A stretch of DNA of 47,516 nucleotides, taken from contig RZZM01000004.1 in assembly GCA_009929845.1 (NCBI GenBank), forward strand, positions 1 through 47,516, in the 5' to 3' direction. Below, piece after piece: positions 1 to 7,457 of this stretch (its first letter is position 1; each line of letters opens with the position of its first letter). The notes under the pieces were generated by a model. The model was not told where the DNA came from. It saw nothing but the letters and a program-made list of their open reading frames with translations, and did not search any database. The position numbers and the translations under genes are program-made. The DNA comes from Spartobacteria bacterium. Lineage in GTDB: Bacteria; Verrucomicrobiota; Kiritimatiellia; RZYC01.

Positions 1-174
1 ATATCTGGAGGGCGGCTACTCTGTAGAGCCCGGGGGCAACGCGGGTTCTTTGGGATAGATGGGGCACGGGTACAGGCCGGCTCGATAGGAATCTCGCCCG
101 CCAGGATTACTTGTTTTGCTGTATATCTGGAGGGCGGCTACTCTGTAGAGCCCGGGGCAACGCGGGTTCTTTGG
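1..174. repeat. GC-rich intergenic repeat, two direct copies
   Basis: A ~52-bp block starting atatctggagggcggc and ending cgcgggttctttgg occurs at 1-53 and again at 123-174, differing by one G, with a period of ~122 bp. The spacer (54-122) carries ggctcgataggaatctcgcc and a hairpin in which cccgccag pairs imperfectly with ctggagggc across the junction. The same unit, in the same orientation, recurs near 29588-29708, so this is a dispersed family and not a local duplication. No coding potential was recognised in it. It lies just beyond the 3' end of the NTPase gene and may act in its termination. The function is unknown. Confidence 0.8.
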
Positions 175-201
175 TGTCATTTCAATGTCCAACCAACCAA
201 C

Positions 202-708
202 TTATGCAAGAAGCGCATCCAGCGCGGTCTGCGCCATGTGGTCACGGTTGTCCCCGGTTACCGTCAGGACACCATGCGCCGCCTCATCAATCTCCAGAAC
301 CTCCCGCCAAAACGGCAGGGCGCGCTGTTGGACCACAAAAAGCGCGGTGGCGGAATGCGCCCACGCCTGCCGTACCGCCGTGACAAAAAAGGACGCCTCC
401 TGCTCCATGATCCCCAGCTCGTCAATCACGCACCAGGCGTCCGGGGCCGGCGACTGTAGCGACGCGACACCCAATGTATTGAAGACCTCCCGATCAATCC
501 GATAGCGCGGCCCCCGATCCGGATCGGGAAAGGCGAATACCGCCGCCTCATCCCGCCAGGTGACCAGTTCAAACCCGCCGCGGGGGTCGTCTGGACGGCA
601 TCGCCGCGAACGGAACCCGCACAGCGCCCGAGGACGGCCCTGCGCCAGCACCGCCCGGCATACCGTGCTTTTGCCTACCCCCATCATCCCGGTCATCAAT
701 ACCTTCAT
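202..708 (-). CDS. THEP1-like nucleoside-triphosphatase
   Basis: This is a 168-residue P-loop protein. The N-terminus carries a Walker A motif, GMMGVGKST, at residues 7-15. A Walker B-like CVIDELGIME segment lies in the middle, and a GGFELVTWRDE stretch resembles the conserved second block of NTPase_1 (THEP1) proteins. Family members hydrolyse NTPs slowly, and their biological role is poorly defined. The ATG is preceded by a GGAG at suitable distance. The first eleven codons plus the upstream ~75 bp are duplicated at 18405-18517 beside a ModE-like regulator gene. This suggests the gene was originally divergent from that regulator and belongs functionally to the TonB-receptor cluster. The family call is from motifs only. 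Confidence 0.75.
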   Translation of the reverse strand: MKVLMTGMMGVGKSTVCRAVLAQGRPRALCGFRSRRCRPDDPRGGFELVTWRDEAAVFAFPDPDRGPRYRIDREVFNTLGVASLQSPAPDAWCVIDELGIMEQEASFFVTAVRQAWAHSATALFVVQQRALPFWREVLEIDEAAHGVLTVTGDNRDHMAQTALDALLA

Positions 709-785
709 GCCTGCTCCGTTTCCTGTTTATCCGGTCTATCACATTTCGCGCAGAATATACTGACTGCCGATATAAACAAGCACAT
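677..785. repeat. Left copy of duplicated NTPase/regulator intergenic segment
   Basis: The segment holds the first eleven NTPase codons and the upstream region. It matches 18405-18517 with a handful of substitutions and one 8-bp gap. In this copy the TTGACT-type -35 has become CTGACT, and the match stops just after aacaagca, in the centre of the palindrome present in the right copy. The regulator promoter and operator are therefore broken here. The two copies are direct repeats bracketing about 17.6 kb. Confidence 0.85.
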
Positions 786-825
786 AAGACTTAAGTGATT
801 TTGGATTTAGGTGTTAAGGATGAAC

Positions 826-1168
826 TGCGAAATATACGGAAATGAAACGGATCACGAATCGCACGAATCACACGAATCCGAAAATCTATGCTCAGTAGTA
901 CTTCTGAACATAAAAGAACGCAAGAAAATGGAAAAAGGCATCATGCCGGCTTTTACAGAAGCAAAATACAACAAAAATTCGTGCGATTCGTGCGATTCGT
1001 GATCCTTTTTTTGAAAATTTACCCTGAAACGCAGCAAAAATGGACAAAAACACATAAAAAATCGTTAATTTATGCCTTTTCTTGACGGTTTTGGTGTTTT
1101 TGGCGATCATTGGGACAGTTTTGAGAGGATTTTGATAAAAATGGAAGTTTGGAAGGTGTTTTCATGCA
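826..1168. repeat. Dispersed GATTCGTG-type repeat, copy A (middle part)
   Basis: This stretch between 709 and 1253 holds no gene. It contains a perfect 21-bp inverted repeat (849-869 with 985-1005) made of GATTCGTG words, followed by an AT-rich tail with cttgacggttttggtgttttt and gacagttttgagaggatttt. The same modules recur at 3829-4115, 4866-5045 and 6850-7457. This copy has the hairpin and central part but lacks the left 'cgcggacgtgt' module and the right end. It begins about 40 bp from the left island breakpoint. The small reading frames here are by-products of the repeat. Confidence 0.8.
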
Positions 1169-1189
1169 TGGCATGGTTCTGAGATTCGT

Positions 1190-1218
1190 TTTACAAGGTT
1201 TGGGAAAATGTGTATAAA
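1190..1218 (+). promoter_or_regulatory. Candidate sigma70 promoter of the 1254 gene
   Basis: TTTACA (1190-1195) and TATAAA (1213-1218) are separated by exactly 17 bp. Transcription would start near 1225. A GAGGAG ribosome-binding site lies at 1243-1248, with the ATG at 1254. Read by eye only. Confidence 0.5.
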
Positions 1219-1253
1219 CGGGGGCAATCTGACCTCGTTTATGAGGAGACTAG

Positions 1254-3074
1254 ATGAAACAAGCAATGTGGGTGGTTTTATGGGCGTGCGCCCTACTGGT
1301 TCTGCCAGTGGGAGCGCAGGCGGGTTCGATTTCGGGACGCGTGACGGGGCCCTGGGGCGTGTTTCCGCTGGAGGGCATCCTCGTGGAGTCCCTTGACAGG
1401 AAGTTCATAGCGCCGATGGCTTCGACCACCACCGCCCCCGACGGAACCTATGTGCTTGAGGATTTAGCAGAAGAGGGAGATTGGCGTGTTACGTTCACTG
1501 ACACCAACAACATCTACATGCCAGAAGTCTACGACAATTTTCTCAATTATGTTTTTCCGCCGGTTGTGGGCACGACAATCGTGGTGCCGTCCGTCGGAAC
1601 GGTCTCGAACATCAGTACCGCGCTGTACGGCTATCCTTCAATCACCGGCCGGGTGACGAGGGTGGACGGAACGACGCCGCTTGAGAACGTCTGGGTACAT
1701 TTGTTTCGGCTGGACGGTTCTTGTTATGAGACCAATGGAGGATGCTTTACCGATGCCAACGGCAACTACAAGCGGGATCATCTGTGGCCGGGGACTTATC
1801 GCGTGACTTTCGAAGACTCGACCGGGGTCTACACGCCAGAAGTCTACGACGGCTTTCCCGGCACCGATTACCAAAACTATGGATCAGAGGTCGTACTGGT
1901 GGCCAACCACGACGCGACGGATGTCAGTGCCTCGCTGTCCCTGCAGTCGATGATCGCGGGGACGGTGACGGGGCCGGATGGCGCGACGCCGATGCCGGGC
2001 GTGCGCGTGACGGCGTACCGGGAAATCGGGACGAATTGGATCGGCGTGGACAGCAACCTGACCGATGCCGACGGCGGCTATGAAGTCGGGCCATTGGCGG
2101 CGTGGACACATCGCGTGGGATTCGACGACCGGACCGGAAACTACACCGATGAGTTCTTTGACAACGCGCCGGATCTGGCGTCGGGAACGGACGTCGATGT
2201 TCCGGAAGGCGAGGTTTTGACTGTTGACGCCTCGCTGGCGGACGCGCGCGATTCGGCGATCTCGGGGACCGTGACCAATTTTTTGGGGTACCCGCTGGCC
2301 GGGATCGTGGTGGAAACATCGAACGTGGTGGCCGAGATGTCGGGTTTATGGACCACCACCGGCACCAACGGCGCCTATACGGTCGGAGTGGCGGCGGGGA
2401 CTTACCGCGTGCGGTTCCGGGATACGAACGGGTTCTTTATCGGGGAAGTCTACGACAACGTGGTCGGCGACGATTTCAGTTTGGGCGCGAACGTCGGGGC
2501 CTTAGCTTTCAAGACTGCCATCGTCAATGCGTCTCTGGATGTGTTCTCGACGATTTCCGGAATGGTCAACGGGCCGGATGGGGCAACACCCCTGGCGGGC
2601 ATCGTGGTGGAATCCATCAACGTGACGACCGGGGCGTCGGGTCCATCGACCGTTACCGCCGCGAACGGCCTCTACACGATCAGAGGGTTGTTGGCGGGCC
2701 TCTATCGTGTGCGATTCCGGGATGAAGGAGGAGTGTATATCGGCGAGGTCTACAACAACGTGTACGGCGACGAGTTTGGCCGTGGCGTGAATATTAATGT
2801 CGTAACTGGTATGGGATTGGTTGGCATCAATGCGTCGCTGGAAAAGCGGCCTGTCGTGACCAGCTTTTTGCCACAGGAGACTTCCGGCAACTATCAGATT
2901 TTGTCCGCCGGGCCGACCAACATGAGCTACATCCTGCAAGAGGCCTCCTCCCCCACCAGCGGATGGGCTGACGTCGGCACATCCTTGCCTGCCCCAACCG
3001 GCACGGGGATCTGGTCGCGTACCATGTCCGCCACCCAAACGTTCTGGCGCGTCCAAATGCTGCTACCCTACTAG
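1254..3074 (+). CDS. Secreted protein with five carboxypeptidase-regulatory-like repeats
   Basis: The 606-residue protein begins with a clear signal peptide (residues 1-23, cleavage after AQA). Five immunoglobulin-like repeats of ~100 residues follow, starting near residues 26, 129, 233, 336 and 433. Each opens with I(S/T/A)G-V-x-G and a PLxGIxV strand and ends with a Y-R-V-x-F-x-D segment and an EVY(D/N)N motif. They fit the CarboxypepD_reg / Cna-B-like beta-sandwich class, which usually serves as stalk or carbohydrate-binding modules of exported proteins. The last ~75 residues form a separate tail ending in FWRVQMLLPY. No enzyme domain, anchor or sorting signal was recognised. The gene stands alone with its own promoter. 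An extracellular or surface structural role is inferred. Confidence 0.75.
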   Translation: MKQAMWVVLWACALLVLPVGAQAGSISGRVTGPWGVFPLEGILVESLDRKFIAPMASTTTAPDGTYVLEDLAEEGDWRVTFTDTNNIYMPEVYDNFLNYVFPPVVGTTIVVPSVGTVSNISTALYGYPSITGRVTRVDGTTPLENVWVHLFRLDGSCYETNGGCFTDANGNYKRDHLWPGTYRVTFEDSTGVYTPEVYDGFPGTDYQNYGSEVVLVANHDATDVSASLSLQSMIAGTVTGPDGATPMPGVRVTAYREIGTNWIGVDSNLTDADGGYEVGPLAAWTHRVGFDDRTGNYTDEFFDNAPDLASGTDVDVPEGEVLTVDASLADARDSAISGTVTNFLGYPLAGIVVETSNVVAEMSGLWTTTGTNGAYTVGVAAGTYRVRFRDTNGFFIGEVYDNVVGDDFSLGANVGALAFKTAIVNASLDVFSTISGMVNGPDGATPLAGIVVESINVTTGASGPSTVTAANGLYTIRGLLAGLYRVRFRDEGGVYIGEVYNNVYGDEFGRGVNINVVTGMGLVGINASLEKRPVVTSFLPQETSGNYQILSAGPTNMSYILQEASSPTSGWADVGTSLPAPTGTGIWSRTMSATQTFWRVQMLLPY

Positions 3075-3275
3075 GCGGCGTGGGGTTCTGAAGCGCTGGA
3101 ACAGAGGCGATTTCTTCTTCCTGATGTTCGAGCCATTGCAGAATCTCGATCTCAATGTTTTCGGAATGCTCGCCTTTCACAATACTGGTACTTAGCTCAA
3201 GCATCAGCGGCAAAGAAAAAAGATGACAAAACAGCCTTCCTGAGTTACGTTGATTATGATGGAGATATATAGATT

Positions 3276-3500
3276 ATGACATACTTGAACGATAGAATAA
3301 CCATTGACTCGGAACAGTGTGGCGGCCGCCCTTGTATTCGCGGCATGCGGATTCGGGTAACGGACGTTCTTGATCTGTATTCTGCTGGTTTAAACGCAAA
3401 CCAGATCTTGACGGAAATGCCCGATCTGGAAGAAGAGGATCTTAGGGCATGTCTTCAATATGCCTCCAAGCGCATTGACCATCCGGTGCTGGCCGCATGA
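3276..3500 (+). CDS. DUF433 antitoxin
   Basis: The product is a small 74-residue protein with the hallmark DUF433 pattern: ITIDSEQCGGRPCIRGMRI, then a 'LY.AGL...QIL.E.P.L...D..A.L.YA' helix set. DUF433 proteins are HTH-type antitoxins paired with PIN-like (DUF5615) toxins, which they neutralise and whose operon they usually repress. The stop codon overlaps the downstream toxin start by 4 bp (ATGA), typical of a co-translated pair. A GGAG lies at 3261-3264. The preceding 200 bp (3075-3275) holds no convincing gene. Confidence 0.85.
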   Translation: MTYLNDRITIDSEQCGGRPCIRGMRIRVTDVLDLYSAGLNANQILTEMPDLEEEDLRACLQYASKRIDHPVLAA

Positions 3501-3832
3501 CCATTTGGATTGACGCCCAACTGGCGCCTTCCTTGGCAACATGGATAACCAACACATTCGGTGTCAAGACGCATGCTGTCAAGGAACTGAATATGCGCGA
3601 CGCTAAGGATTTTCAAATTTTCCAGGCAGCACGTGAAGCAAACGCTATTGTTCTGACAAAAGACGTCGTCTTTCCCCATCTTCTCCAACAGCATGGACCT
3701 CCGCCAAAGGTTCTCTGGCTCACCTGTGGCAACACATCAAACGAAAACATCCGCCGCATTCTTTCGGCGACACTCACAAATGCCTTAGATATGTTTGATT
3801 CCGGAGAGTCCATTGTAGAAATCACAGGTTGA
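3497..3832 (+). CDS. DUF5615 PIN-like toxin
   Basis: This 111-residue protein starts TIWIDAQLAPSLATWI, where the N-terminal Asp (WIDAQLAP) is the first acidic residue of the DUF5615 PIN-like nuclease fold. The central IVLTKDVVFPHLL gives the conserved 'TKD.DF' type acidic pair, here with V-V in place of the usual D-F. Such proteins are predicted RNases inhibited by the DUF433 partner encoded immediately upstream. The stop codon at 3830-3832 sits on the first bases of repeat copy C, so the last residues may have been altered when the repeat arrived. Length is normal for the family. Confidence 0.8.
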   Translation: MTIWIDAQLAPSLATWITNTFGVKTHAVKELNMRDAKDFQIFQAAREANAIVLTKDVVFPHLLQQHGPPPKVLWLTCGNTSNENIRRILSATLTNALDMFDSGESIVEITG

Positions 3833-4115
3833 CGGTTTTGGTGTTTTTGGGGATAATGTGGACAGTTTTGAGAGGATTTTGATGAAAATGGAGGTTTGGA
3901 AGGTGTTTTCATGCAGTAGACGTGCCGTTTTGTAATCCATGCTCGGGCGGATTTCGTTGATTTGTGCAAATTTTTGAAAAGGACGGCAGGGACACGGGAA
4001 ACTCATACACCGCGGTCATCCATCAAACATTGCAGGATTTATGCAGGAAGTGAGAAATGGTGAGAATGAAAGGCTTAAGGAGCTGGTTGCAGGTTGAAAT
4101 ACTTAAATACTGAAA
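3829..4115. repeat. Dispersed repeat, copy C (right half)
   Basis: Starting with ttgacggttttggtgttttt directly at the toxin stop codon, this stretch matches the right half of copy B (7172-7457) nearly base for base. Shared words include gacagttttgagaggatttt, gacggcagggacacgggaaa, tcatccatcaaacattgcag and ggcttaaggagctggttg. The left modules are missing. They appear instead at 4866-5045, on the other side of the PIN gene pair. No gene was seen between 3833 and 4201. Confidence 0.85.
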
Positions 4116-4164
4116 CCCCTTATCTCACGATTCATACAAGGTAAGCAGTAACCTCATGCACTGC

Positions 4165-4193
4165 TTGCAATAAGCTGCTATTTCTTCTATAGT
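4165..4193 (+). promoter_or_regulatory. Candidate promoter giving a leaderless PIN toxin mRNA
   Basis: TTGCAA (4165-4170) and TATAGT (4188-4193) are separated by 17 bp. The -10 box ends eight bases before the ATG at 4202, and no ribosome-binding site precedes that ATG. Transcription would begin at or within a base or two of the start codon. Confidence 0.55.
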
Positions 4194-4201
4194 TTACTTA
4201 A

Positions 4202-4681
4202 ATGAAATCTAAGGTATACATAGAAACAAGCGTTATTAGTTACCTGACGGCGCGATCGTCACGTGATTTGATTATTGCTGCGCGTCAGGAAATAACGCGA
4301 GAGCGATGGAGTCGCATTCTCTCTGACTTCGATTGTTTTGTCTCTGTTTTGGTTATACAAGAGGCTGGAGGTGGCGACACTGAAGCCGCTGCGAATCGTC
4401 TGTTATCGATAGATGGCATACCGGCTTTACAGATTGATGAAAAAGTCGAACAACTCGCAATGTTATTGATTGTTGACGGGCCGATTCCCGAGAATAAATC
4501 GGAAGATGCATTGCATATTGCCTTGGCTGCAAGGGGCGGTATCGAGTATCTGTTAACATGGAATTTTTCACACATTCACAATGCTCAAATGGAACTGTCA
4601 ATCAGGCTCATCGTAGAGAGATTTGGATATCAGTGTCCGATCTTCTGTTCGCCTGATGAACTGATAGGAGACTTGCCATGA
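4202..4681 (+). CDS. PIN-domain (VapC-like) toxin
   Basis: This 159-residue PIN-domain protein has KVYIETSVISYL at the N-terminus, where Glu replaces the usual first Asp of the D-T-S/N motif. A middle acidic residue lies in VSVLVIQEA, and SEDALHIALAA plus LLTWNFSHI supply the later acidic and Asn positions. The 'IETSVISYL' variant is common in a VapC subgroup paired with a small C-terminal partner gene. That partner overlaps the stop codon here. PIN toxins cleave RNA in a metal-dependent manner; this protein's target is unknown. The predicted promoter makes the transcript leaderless. Confidence 0.8.
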   Translation: MKSKVYIETSVISYLTARSSRDLIIAARQEITRERWSRILSDFDCFVSVLVIQEAGGGDTEAAANRLLSIDGIPALQIDEKVEQLAMLLIVDGPIPENKSEDALHIALAARGGIEYLLTWNFSHIHNAQMELSIRLIVERFGYQCPIFCSPDELIGDLP

Positions 4682-4848
4682 AAGACCCTATTGTTGAGGA
4701 AGTAAGACGAATTCGTAATGCTCATGCTGCATCTTTCAATTATGATCTTCACGCAATCTGCGAAGATTTACGCAAGAAAGAAAAATCTTGTGGGCATAAA
4801 GTAATTTCTCTTCCACCAAAGCCTTTTCTCAAGGCCACTGGAAGCTAA
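4678..4848 (+). CDS. Small partner (probable antitoxin) of the PIN toxin
   Basis: This 56-residue frame begins MKDPIVEEVRRIRNAHAASF, continues NYDLHAICEDLRKKEK and ends with a basic, proline-containing tail. It overlaps the PIN gene stop by 4 bp (ATGA). The start 'KDPIVEEVR.IR..HA..F.YD' is a widespread pattern of short proteins encoded right after PIN-domain genes. This position and overlap make it the likely antitoxin, although the family is not biochemically defined in my knowledge. Strong amphipathic helices with many Glu/Arg residues are visible, with no separate DNA-binding domain. Confidence 0.75.
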   Translation: MKDPIVEEVRRIRNAHAASFNYDLHAICEDLRKKEKSCGHKVISLPPKPFLKATGS

Positions 4849-4865
4849 CAAAATCTTCCACATGA

Positions 4866-5045
4866 CTGAAAAACGGGGACGGAGCAACATGTATGATGGC
4901 GTTGTTTTAACCGCAGACGTGTAACGCCGAAGGTACGAAGGCGGATGGCGCGGATAGGCGCGGATTTTGGACTACGAAATATGCGGAAATGAAACGGATC
5001 ACGAATCACACCAATCACACGAATCCGAATCTATGTTCAAAAATC
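4866..5045. repeat. Dispersed repeat, copy D (left part)
   Basis: The stretch matches the left ~180 bp of copy B (6850-7025). Shared words include gacgtgt(a/c)acgccgaaggt, gaaggcggatggcgcggata and the catcacgaatcacaccaatc region up to cacgaatccga. It lacks the hairpin's right arm and the whole right half, which is found at 3829-4115. The remainder of 4849-5151 is AT-rich spacer with no gene. Confidence 0.8.
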
Positions 5046-5114
5046 ATTAGGTTTATATTTTTCGCAAAAAGACTAGCCAAAAAGGGCGTAATGATGTAAA
5101 TATAAACTATGAGT

Positions 5115-5144
5115 TTGAATAGATGGTAATAAGTCGTTTTAAAT
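5115..5144 (+). promoter_or_regulatory. Candidate leaderless promoter of the abiE pair
   Basis: TTGAAT (5115-5120) and TTAAAT (5139-5144) are 18 bp apart. The ATG of the downstream gene is at 5152, only seven bases beyond the -10 box, and no Shine-Dalgarno sequence is present. Weaker match than the 4165 promoter. Confidence 0.35.
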
Positions 5145-5151
5145 TAGTCGT

Positions 5152-5919
5152 ATGAGCAACAAAATAAACTATCTTTTGCAACATTGGCCGAAGAATACAG
5201 TGGCCACCCAGGCTTTTCTTGATCGTTTTGGCATATCTAGGAAATTGGCGGGGTGGTATGTGAAGTCTGGCTGGCTGGAGCGGGTTGGACCTAGAGCTTA
5301 CAGTCGTGCCGGTGATGTTGTTGGTTGGCAGGGCGGTGTGTTTTCTTTGCAGCAGGCATTGGGGATGACGGTTCATGTAGGTGGACGGTCGGCATTGGAT
5401 ATGAAGGGATTGAGCCACTTTGTTCCTTTGAGAAGTGATTCTGTGTTTCTTGTTAGTGATGTAGCGGAAGCATTGCCCTCGTGGTTTGTGAAGCATGATT
5501 GGTCGGTTCGGGTGGAGCATCGGGTTTTCAAGCTGTTCGGGAATCCACCGAAGAATTCTTTACAACGTGTGGATTGCGGTGGATTTGATGTGTTATGCGC
5601 AGGTGCAGAACGGGCGATCATGGAGATGATACATGCTGCTGGTGAGAATGAGCAGTATGACCATGTCTGTTTGCTGATGGAGGGTTTGTCACTTCTGCGG
5701 CCGGATGTTGTTCAGACTTTGCTTGAGGAATGTCGTTCAATCAAAGTGAAGCGGTTCTTTTTATGGTGTGCGCAGTTGGCGCATCATGATTGGTTTAAAC
5801 GTTTGGATTTGGATCGTATTGATTTGGGAAACGGCAAACGGCAACTTTACAGAGATGGCGTTTACAACAGCACCTACCGGATCACTGTACCGGTAATTGA
5901 GGACGAAACAGATGTATAG
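5152..5919 (+). CDS. abiEi: AbiEi-family antitoxin
   Basis: This 255-residue protein resembles AbiEi antitoxins of the AbiEi_3 type. It has an N-terminal winged helix region (roughly residues 1-70: SNKINYLLQHWPKNTVATQA, then WYVKSGWLERVGPRAYSRAG). A longer C-terminal domain follows, with VGGRSALDMKGLSHF and CAGAERAIMEMIHAAGENE. AbiEi binds and represses its own promoter and counteracts the AbiEii nucleotidyltransferase. The gene overlaps the next one, as in known abiE operons, which are classed as type IV toxin-antitoxin and phage abortive-infection systems. Confidence 0.85.
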   Translation: MSNKINYLLQHWPKNTVATQAFLDRFGISRKLAGWYVKSGWLERVGPRAYSRAGDVVGWQGGVFSLQQALGMTVHVGGRSALDMKGLSHFVPLRSDSVFLVSDVAEALPSWFVKHDWSVRVEHRVFKLFGNPPKNSLQRVDCGGFDVLCAGAERAIMEMIHAAGENEQYDHVCLLMEGLSLLRPDVVQTLLEECRSIKVKRFFLWCAQLAHHDWFKRLDLDRIDLGNGKRQLYRDGVYNSTYRITVPVIEDETDV

Positions 5920-6823
5920 TGGGAGCTATGTGAATCAGGTACAGTTGCTGCTTCGTTGTCTTCCTGAAATTGCAGCCGTTGATTGTTTTGCTGTTAAAGG
6001 CGGCACGGCCATAAATCTTTTTGTCAGAAATTTACCTCGCTTGTCAGTTGATATTGATCTGACATATCTGCCACTGAAACCCCGTGATGAAGCTTTGCTC
6101 GAAATCAGTTCTGGTTTGCAAAAGGTTGGTGAAGCACTGCAGTCACGATTTGCCGATTGCCGGGTTCAGGAAAAGATATCGAAGGACATGGTAATAAAGT
6201 TATACATCAGTGCTGAGAATGCGGTGGTGACTGTTGAACCCAGTTTAATTTGGCGCGGAACTGTGTATGAACCGGTGACGCGAGATTTGGTGCTGGATGC
6301 TCAGGATGCTTTTCAGGCCTTTGTGTTGGCAAGGACCCTTTCTACTGCCGATTTGTATGGCGGAAAGATTTGCGCGGCATTGGATCGTCAGCACCCCCGT
6401 GATCTGTTTGATATGAAGATTCTTTTTGAGAATGAGGGCATTACATCTGAAATCCGTAGAGCATTCGTGGTGTATCTCGCTGGGCACAACAGACCAATGA
6501 GCGAATTGCTGAATCCCCGATTTTGTGACCTTACAGCGGTTTATGAAGAACAGTTTTCCGGTATGGTTTCCAGTACTGTAACGTTAGAAGAGCTCAATGC
6601 TGTCCGGGAAAAGCTGGTTGAGGTGTTACGACGCGATCTGACTCAAGAGGAACGCCTATTCTTGCTGTCTATGAAGTCAGGAGATCCAGAATGGTCTATT
6701 CTAGGTTATGATCATTTGGAGCGTCTACCTGCATTACAGTGGAAGTTGCAGAATATCCGAAAGATGTCAGCTCAGAAAAGAGATGCTGAATATCACCGGT
6801 TGATATCTATCCTTTTGAAATGA
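5912..6823 (+). CDS. abiEii: AbiEii-family nucleotidyltransferase toxin
   Basis: From ATG 5912 the product has 303 residues. It shows the nucleotidyltransferase signature of AbiEii/DUF1814: GG at residues 30-31 in FAVKGGTAINLF, the metal-binding D47-x-D49 in LSVDIDL, and a lysine at 152 in DLYGGKICAAL followed by HPRDLFDMK. These toxins transfer nucleotides, reported for related members to act on tRNA 3' ends, and block growth. The ATG at 5912 is preferred over an upstream TTG at 5897 because GAGGA at 5899-5903 is correctly spaced for it. The gene overlaps abiEi by 8 bp. Confidence 0.85.
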   Translation: MYSGSYVNQVQLLLRCLPEIAAVDCFAVKGGTAINLFVRNLPRLSVDIDLTYLPLKPRDEALLEISSGLQKVGEALQSRFADCRVQEKISKDMVIKLYISAENAVVTVEPSLIWRGTVYEPVTRDLVLDAQDAFQAFVLARTLSTADLYGGKICAALDRQHPRDLFDMKILFENEGITSEIRRAFVVYLAGHNRPMSELLNPRFCDLTAVYEEQFSGMVSSTVTLEELNAVREKLVEVLRRDLTQEERLFLLSMKSGDPEWSILGYDHLERLPALQWKLQNIRKMSAQKRDAEYHRLISILLK

Positions 6824-6849
6824 GGAATGAGCGGGGACAGAGAAACTGG

Positions 6850-7457
6850 CTGACCGGGGACAGTGACATGCATACCGGCATTGTTTTAACCGCGGACGTG
6901 TCACGCCGAAGGTACGAAGGCGGATGGCGCGGATAGGCGCGGATTTTGGACTACGAAATATGCGAGAATGAAACTGATCACGAATCACACCAATCACACG
7001 AATCCGAAAATCTATGCTCAAAGGTCGTTTTCTTCGGTTTTGGGTCTTTTTGCGAAAATGGCCATAAAAGTCCAAAAATTCTTGTGATTAGTGCGATTCG
7101 TGATCCCCTTTTTTGAAAAAATGCCCTGAAACGGCTTAAAATGGACGAAAATGACGTTTCTGTGCCTCTTTTCTTGACGTTTTTGGTGTTTTTGGGGATA
7201 ATGTGGACAGTTTTGAGAGGATTTTTGATGAAATGGAGGTTTAGAAGGTGTTTTCTTGCAGTAAACGTGTCGTTTCGTGATCCATGCTCTGGCGGATTTC
7301 GTTGATTAGTGCAGATTTTTTGAAGAGGACGGCAGGGACACGGGAAACTCATACACCGCGGTCATCCATCAAACATTGCAGGATGTATGCAAAAGTGAGA
7401 AATGGTGAGAATGAAAGGCTTAAGGAGCTGGTTGACAGGTGAAATTCTTAAATACTA
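6850..7457. repeat. Dispersed repeat, copy B (most complete)
   Basis: This ~600-bp stretch has all modules seen in the other copies: the left cgcggacgtgt...gcggatggcgcggataggc part, the GATTCGTG hairpin arms (gatcacgaatcacaccaatc near 6977 against gtgcgattcgtgatcc near 7091), and the right cttgacgtttttggtgtttt...ttaaggagctggttg part. Copies A, C and D are sub-segments of it. No reading frame in it looks like a transposase. It may be a non-autonomous mobile or recombinogenic element. Short aaatactgggact-like words follow its right end. Confidence 0.85.

Noticed and set aside
811-1110. Several small frames on both strands rich in SCDS and ARIARI-like repeats
   Set aside because: They are translations of the GATTCGTG inverted repeat, not genes.
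3080-3213. A minus-strand frame starting MPLMLELSTSIVKGEHSE near the end of the five-repeat protein gene
   Set aside because: The first ~45 residues look protein-like, but the frame then runs antisense into the secreted-protein gene. At most it is a truncated remnant, too weak to list.
5897-5911. A TTG start for AbiEii
   Set aside because: It overlaps the GAGGA ribosome-binding site that is correctly spaced for ATG 5912.
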